A DNA stretch of 18,834 bases from assembly GCA_044233745.1 (NCBI GenBank), contig JBIIJN010000051.1:1-18834 (forward strand). Direction: 5' to 3'. This DNA comes from UBA6165 sp044233745. GTDB taxonomy: Bacteria; Bacteroidota; Bacteroidia; Flavobacteriales_D; Crocinitomicaceae. The translations under genes and the position numbers were made by a program. Below the pieces are notes generated by a model. It was not told the origin of the DNA. It ran no database searches and saw only the letters and a program-made list of their open reading frames with translations. This document shows, piece after piece, positions 15,519-18,834 of this stretch; position 1 is the first letter of the stretch, and every line of letters starts with the position of its first letter.

Positions 15519-15958
15519 GTTGTAACACCCAATTCTTTTCTAAATGGCCAAGGAATGGTTGCGAATATTATAATCAAAGCAAAAAGATAGCCCAACATAA
15601 TGATGCGGTGTTTTTTGTTGGCATCGTCCATTTTCTTGGATTTTGCGTGTGCAATGGTTACCAAAACAACAGCCAATAGCATCCCGAAAATGTGTTCAAT
15701 TCCAAAAAATCGATTTGCTGCTGATGAGAACATTTCTGAGAAATTGACTTTTTCACTGATCGCATAAAGCACCAATCCAATTAACAATTGCACGTGAACT
15801 GAAATCATGGCAAACAAGTTCAATTTTCTGTCGCCATTGCTGTATGCGCCGCTTTTCTTTTTCATGATTGCATTTACGATGGCAGCGAGCATTAAGCCTA
15901 AAACGACATAGCGCAAACCAGAATGTGAACGAACCAATATATTTTGTAAAGTATCCAT
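15509..15958 (-). CDS. Four-helix membrane protein with conserved histidines, possibly b-type cytochrome
   Basis: A 149-residue integral membrane protein with four predicted helices (about residues 17-33, 47-67, 86-105 and 118-135). The ATG at 15958 begins MDTLQNILVRSHSGLRYVVL; the longer open frame to 16033 would run through the terminator of the previous gene and is rejected. Histidines H12 (RSHSGL), H55 (SVHVQLLIG), H89 (GIEHIFGM) and H104 (TIAHAKSK) sit at or inside helix ends, an arrangement compatible with haem b ligation. Related Bacteroidota proteins are often labelled cytochrome B, but I know of no functional proof. The 10-bp overlap with the cytochrome c lipoprotein suggests a joint redox function. 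Confidence 0.75.
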   Translation of the reverse strand: MDTLQNILVRSHSGLRYVVLGLMLAAIVNAIMKKKSGAYSNGDRKLNLFAMISVHVQLLIGLVLYAISEKVNFSEMFSSAANRFFGIEHIFGMLLAVVLVTIAHAKSKKMDDANKKHRIIMLGYLFALIIIFATIPWPFRKELGVTTWF

Positions 15959-16020
15959 GGTATAAGTTTTGGGTGCAAATATCGGAAAAAGATTAGGATA
16001 ATGGGAATTGTTAAATGCAC

Positions 16021-16049
16021 AAAAAAAGACCATCTTTATGGATGGTCTT
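16021..16049 (-). terminator. Rho-independent terminator of the small membrane protein gene
   Basis: On the minus strand AAGACCATC (16049-16041) pairs perfectly with GATGGTCTT (16034-16026) around a 6-base loop and runs into seven T (16027-16021). It lies about 22 bp after the stop at 16072 and separates the cvpA-side operon from the cytochrome/hflX operon. Confidence 0.88.
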
Positions 16050-16071
16050 CGAAAATTGATCTTGCCTTCTC

Positions 16072-16461
16072 TTAGAAGAAGTACATACTCAGCATAAATT
16101 GAACTGCCAAATGCAACACTGCCATTTTTTGAGCGCTTTTTGAAAAATAATAAAAGGCGCCAACAAGGTTCAACAACGATAACATGGCCAAGGCACCAAC
16201 TAGATATTGATTTTCGTTTCCTACTGTAGTAATCAAAGATATAATAACTATTGATGAAGACACAACGAAAGACGATAGCACTTGAACCAATGTGGTGTCG
16301 TTTTCCTTTTTCATTACCAAGCGTATCGGAAAAAAGGAAACGCTGATTAAGAGTGCATAAAACAAATGAACGAAGTTTGGCATTAAATCCATTCTTGCAA
16401 GGAGCAATAGAATTGAAAACAAGCCCAATGCTGCAATTTCGAGTTTAAATTGATTTTTCAT
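16072..16461 (-). CDS. Small integral membrane protein, unknown function
   Basis: A 129-residue hydrophobic protein with four likely membrane helices (about residues 8-24, 30-47, 60-80 and 88-105, with a weaker C-terminal one). The ATG at 16461 (MKNQFKLEIAALG) gives a natural start; an in-frame ATG at 16491 would add ten residues and bring the gene to within 10 bp of the previous stop. No family was recognised and no catalytic or metal-binding motif is visible. It follows the UPF0104 gene by 40 bp and is followed by a strong terminator, so it is probably the last gene of that transcript. Confidence 0.65.
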   Translation of the reverse strand: MKNQFKLEIAALGLFSILLLLARMDLMPNFVHLFYALLISVSFFPIRLVMKKENDTTLVQVLSSFVVSSSIVIISLITTVGNENQYLVGALAMLSLLNLVGAFYYFSKSAQKMAVLHLAVQFMLSMYFF

Positions 16462-16501
16462 GAGTCGAAGTTCGATGGACGAAAGATACAATATTTTTGA
16501 A

Positions 16502-17677
16502 TTATTTCTTCTTCAACCACCTCGGCATCAGCAAACTTCCGATAAATAAATAAGGGAAATAACTAATCAAACGCCAGAGTATGGCTAATGATGAAATCAA
16601 CAAAGCGGATGTAGCAAAAGATCCTAAAAGTCTTGTAAAACCCCATTCTGCGACGCCACTAGCACCTGGTGTTGGACTAATGAGCATGATAATCCACAAG
16701 GCGAATTGTTTGGCAAGGACCACAAAATGCTCGTAGAAGCCAAGGGATAAAAATGCGGCCAAAATCATGTTGATGACCAAATAACGTCCGGTCCAAGAAA
16801 GGAAGGTGGCGCCAAAAATGCCCAACCAAAATTTAGCACTTCGCCCTCTAAATTCCTTGGATGTAATGACAATTTCATCACCGGTTCGTCGGAAATCTTC
16901 GCGGTATTTTTTGATAAAGGGCAGTTTGGCAATCAGCATCAACATCGATTTGATGAGTCTCGGCTGGAAAAACAAGCTGATAAACAACATCAAGGAAATC
17001 AAAACAATGATACCATATCCCAACCAAAACAAGGTAATGAGTCCGCTAGAAACATCACCAGAAAAATCGGCAAACATGACTGAATATCCAACAATCATCA
17101 CAACAATTGGCACACACAATACAAAAAATAAATTATCCATAAACGCTGTTATCACCACCAGAGCTGTGGCGCGACCCAACGGGATTTTTTCGCGATTGAG
17201 AATAAACATTGCAACAGCTGCTCCCCCCACAACGCCTGGTGAAAGAGCAGATGCGAATTCCCACATCATAATAACTACAAATGACCGATGCCAACTCAGT
17301 TTTTTATCGGTAAGTAGCCGGATTCGAATGATATAGCCCAAGTCGCGCACGAAAATCATGAGTATGGCCAAAAGAATAAATACGGTGGATTGTCCCGACC
17401 ATTGAATGTCAGAAAGAATATCTGAGATGTTTTGCTTTCTATATTGTCCAGCGGTATCGGGTAAGAATTCTTCCTCTAGCCAATGCTCAACGATACCATT
17501 GTTGTTGCTGTCTTTCCACAAGTGCGTGCCAATTTCATTCGCTTTCACTTCTACAAAGCGCGCCTCATTCAGATTGGAATAGAGTAGATAGCCGGCAACG
17601 CCTAAGCCTATAATCAAGGGAATCCAAACGCGGAATCCACGGAGCATTTTGGGTGGCGTAGCTTGTGTTTCCATCAT
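16502..17677 (-). CDS. UPF0104 / lysylphosphatidylglycerol synthase-type transmembrane protein
   Basis: A 391-residue multi-pass membrane protein of the LPG synthase transmembrane (AglD/MprF flippase-like) superfamily. Family hallmarks are EFASALSPGVVGGAAVAMF, about residues 150-168, and SPTPGASGVAEWGF, about 328-341, the latter matching the PTPGGxG motif; the C-terminal WRLISYFPYLFIGSLL also fits. There is no soluble synthase domain, so it resembles the flippase half only and may move lipid or lipid-linked sugars. An unusual hydrophilic segment after the first helix (about 40-95) contains DSNNNG at 56-61, reminiscent of a calcium-binding loop. The start is ATG at 17677 (a second ATG is at 17674), 1 bp after the cvpA stop, so the two genes are coupled. 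Confidence 0.8.
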   Translation of the reverse strand: MMETQATPPKMLRGFRVWIPLIIGLGVAGYLLYSNLNEARFVEVKANEIGTHLWKDSNNNGIVEHWLEEEFLPDTAGQYRKQNISDILSDIQWSGQSTVFILLAILMIFVRDLGYIIRIRLLTDKKLSWHRSFVVIMMWEFASALSPGVVGGAAVAMFILNREKIPLGRATALVVITAFMDNLFFVLCVPIVVMIVGYSVMFADFSGDVSSGLITLFWLGYGIIVLISLMLFISLFFQPRLIKSMLMLIAKLPFIKKYREDFRRTGDEIVITSKEFRGRSAKFWLGIFGATFLSWTGRYLVINMILAAFLSLGFYEHFVVLAKQFALWIIMLISPTPGASGVAEWGFTRLLGSFATSALLISSLAILWRLISYFPYLFIGSLLMPRWLKKK

Positions 17678-17678
17678 T

Positions 17679-18233
17679 TTATTCGCGTTCTTCGGTATTG
17701 TTTGCTTCGGTGTTTTCTTCGAGCGAACCCAGTTTGCTTTCTAGATATAAGCGCGATTCACTCAAGAAAGGAATGGTTTTTATTGAGGTGAATTTTATGG
17801 GTGAATAGAGCATGGATGAGGCTCTGTTTTCTAATGGAATCAATTTTCCATTTGGGTCATACGATTCGTAGGTAACGAGTAATATACTCAACAAATACAG
17901 TGCTTTGATGCATCCAAAAAGCAATCCAAACATGCGATTCAACACGCTCAAATTCAAGGCTTTAATTACCTTTTCAAGGGCAACACCACCAAAATAGATA
18001 ACAGCGCCAACAGCAAGAAAGATAAGCGTAAAAGAAATCGCCGGAGTGGAACTGTATTCCTCTCCGACGTTTTCCATGATTTTGTGGCTCAATTTGTCAG
18101 AAAAATGCACTGCGACATAAATACCAACAATGATGGCCAACAATGTAAAAATTTCAATAATCAACCCGTTTTTGAATCCTCTCCAAGCGCCGTAAACGAG
18201 CGGGAGGACAAGAAATAGGTCGAGCAAGGTCAT
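17679..18233 (-). CDS. cvpA: CvpA family membrane protein
   Basis: A 184-residue membrane protein matching the CvpA (colicin V production) family. The N-terminus (MTLLDLFLVLPLVYGAWRGF, then KNGLIIEIFTLLAII) carries the characteristic D...GxxxG/R pattern of helix 1 and the start of helix 2, and LNRMFGLLFGCIKALYLLSI around residues 98-117 is the conserved later helix pair. The charged C-terminal tail (LGSLEENTEANNTEERE) is poorly conserved in the family. CvpA proteins affect envelope functions and purine/bacteriocin phenotypes in other bacteria; the molecular role is unclear. It lies 4 bp after the partial T9SS gene and 1 bp before the UPF0104 gene. Confidence 0.88.
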   Translation of the reverse strand: MTLLDLFLVLPLVYGAWRGFKNGLIIEIFTLLAIIVGIYVAVHFSDKLSHKIMENVGEEYSSTPAISFTLIFLAVGAVIYFGGVALEKVIKALNLSVLNRMFGLLFGCIKALYLLSILLVTYESYDPNGKLIPLENRASSMLYSPIKFTSIKTIPFLSESRLYLESKLGSLEENTEANNTEERE

Positions 18234-18237
18234 AAGT

Positions 18238-18834
18238 CTATTGCTTCACGATTTTGTGAATTTCAACGTGTTCACCAAAGCGAATTTCAACGAAATATAC
18301 ACCGGCTGTCAAGAAATCCAAATTAAATGCGGCTTCTGTGTTATTCACGGAGCCATTTAAAACTGCAGCGCCTTGAGCGGTATATATGGTAATTGTTTTT
18401 TGTCCCGCAAGGTTGAAAGCAAAATTCAATGTGCCGTCAGTTGGATTTGGGAAAATACTGGCTTCGAACAAATCAGCCGCCAAATGCTCCAAGCTATTTG
18501 TGGCATTGCCCAAACAGAAAGCCAATTTCTTCTGGCTGCCGAAGTTGGCTTGCGCTTGTGTAATTTGATTCAAGATAGCGCCGTTGCTCAGGATTTGTAG
18601 ATATCCCACAGTTTGACATCCAGAACCGCCGCCAATACCATCTCCATAGCTGTCGTTGATTTCCAATACATAACATGCTTCCGCTAAACAGAATGTTTCG
18701 TTGATTAATTGACCGTCTTGACCATCGTAAGGACCACCCGTCAATAGCACTTGGTTTTGTTGTTGATTCAACAATCTCCAAGAAACCTCATCACCCCAAC
18801 AATCGAGTTGCAAGTTCATTTGAACGTCAATGCC
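18238..18834 (-). CDS. T9SS type A sorting-domain protein (5' part outside window)
   Basis: The C-terminal 198 residues of a secreted protein whose start lies beyond the right edge; the frame stays open to base 18834, so the first in-window ATG (18819) is internal. The visible part opens with a repeat-type domain (DCWGDEVSWRLLNQQ, GGPYDGQDGQ, CLAEACYVLEINDSYGDGIG), a tryptophan/cysteine-rich module common in Bacteroidota exoproteins and often next to peptidase domains. The end (ASIFPNPTDGTLNFAFN to HKIVKQ, about 80 residues) is a type A sorting signal for the type IX secretion system. Any catalytic domain would lie upstream. It precedes cvpA by only 4 bp. Confidence 0.85.
   Translation of the reverse strand, partial: GIDVQMNLQLDCWGDEVSWRLLNQQQNQVLLTGGPYDGQDGQLINETFCLAEACYVLEINDSYGDGIGGGSGCQTVGYLQILSNGAILNQITQAQANFGSQKKLAFCLGNATNSLEHLAADLFEASIFPNPTDGTLNFAFNLAGQKTITIYTAQGAAVLNGSVNNTEAAFNLDFLTAGVYFVEIRFGEHVEIHKIVKQ

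Noticed and set aside
15959..16033. Longer start of the histidine-rich membrane protein
   Set aside because: The extension would run back into the rho-independent terminator of the upstream gene, and the family-like N-terminus begins at the ATG at 15958.

Overview
The window reads as ordinary chromosome of a member of the Bacteroidota, probably Flavobacteriia or a close relative. The signs are two secreted proteins ending in type IX secretion (T9SS type A) sorting domains, a DUF2141 protein, a Pif1-like helicase carrying a C-terminal helix-turn-helix tail, several small lipoproteins, AT-rich intergenic DNA, almost no Shine-Dalgarno sequences, and several TAnnTTTG boxes (the Bacteroidota -7 promoter element) just upstream of genes. 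The species cannot be fixed from this sequence. No rRNA, tRNA, CRISPR array, integrase or transposase was seen.

Layout. Bases 1-3790 are a plus-strand run: the 3' part of ribonuclease G, overlapping recX, then a DUF2141 secreted protein, a SRPBCC/START-fold protein and a two-domain universal stress protein. Two convergent terminators fill the 3791-4030 gap. On the minus strand follow a T9SS-exported beta-rich protein (4031-5962) and an overlapping nitrilase-family amidase/aminotransferase pair (6060-7993) that looks like a glutamine/methionine transaminase plus omega-amidase unit. Two plus-strand lipoproteins (8082-9012) diverge from that pair and converge on the helicase (9021-11309).

From 9021 to the right edge every gene is on the minus strand: helicase, zinc-independent quinone oxidoreductase-like MDR protein, a COG1373/DUF4143 ATPase, hflX, a lipoprotein cytochrome c, a four-helix membrane protein with conserved histidines, a small membrane protein, a UPF0104/LPG-synthase-type membrane protein, cvpA and a partial T9SS protein. 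The cytochrome c, membrane protein and hflX overlap or almost touch and probably form one transcript. The cvpA, UPF0104 and T9SS genes form another.

The most unusual structure is a family of three 39-bp palindromic elements at 12513-12551, 13746-13784 and 13865-13903. They have the same length, the same orientation and nearly the same arms. Two of them bracket the DUF4143 ATPase gene and the third lies 80 bp further upstream. One sits just ahead of the ATPase start and one just ahead of the oxidoreductase start, so they may be shared operators/promoters or the boundaries of a small gene cassette. The ATPase contains a predicted winged helix that could bind them; this is inference.
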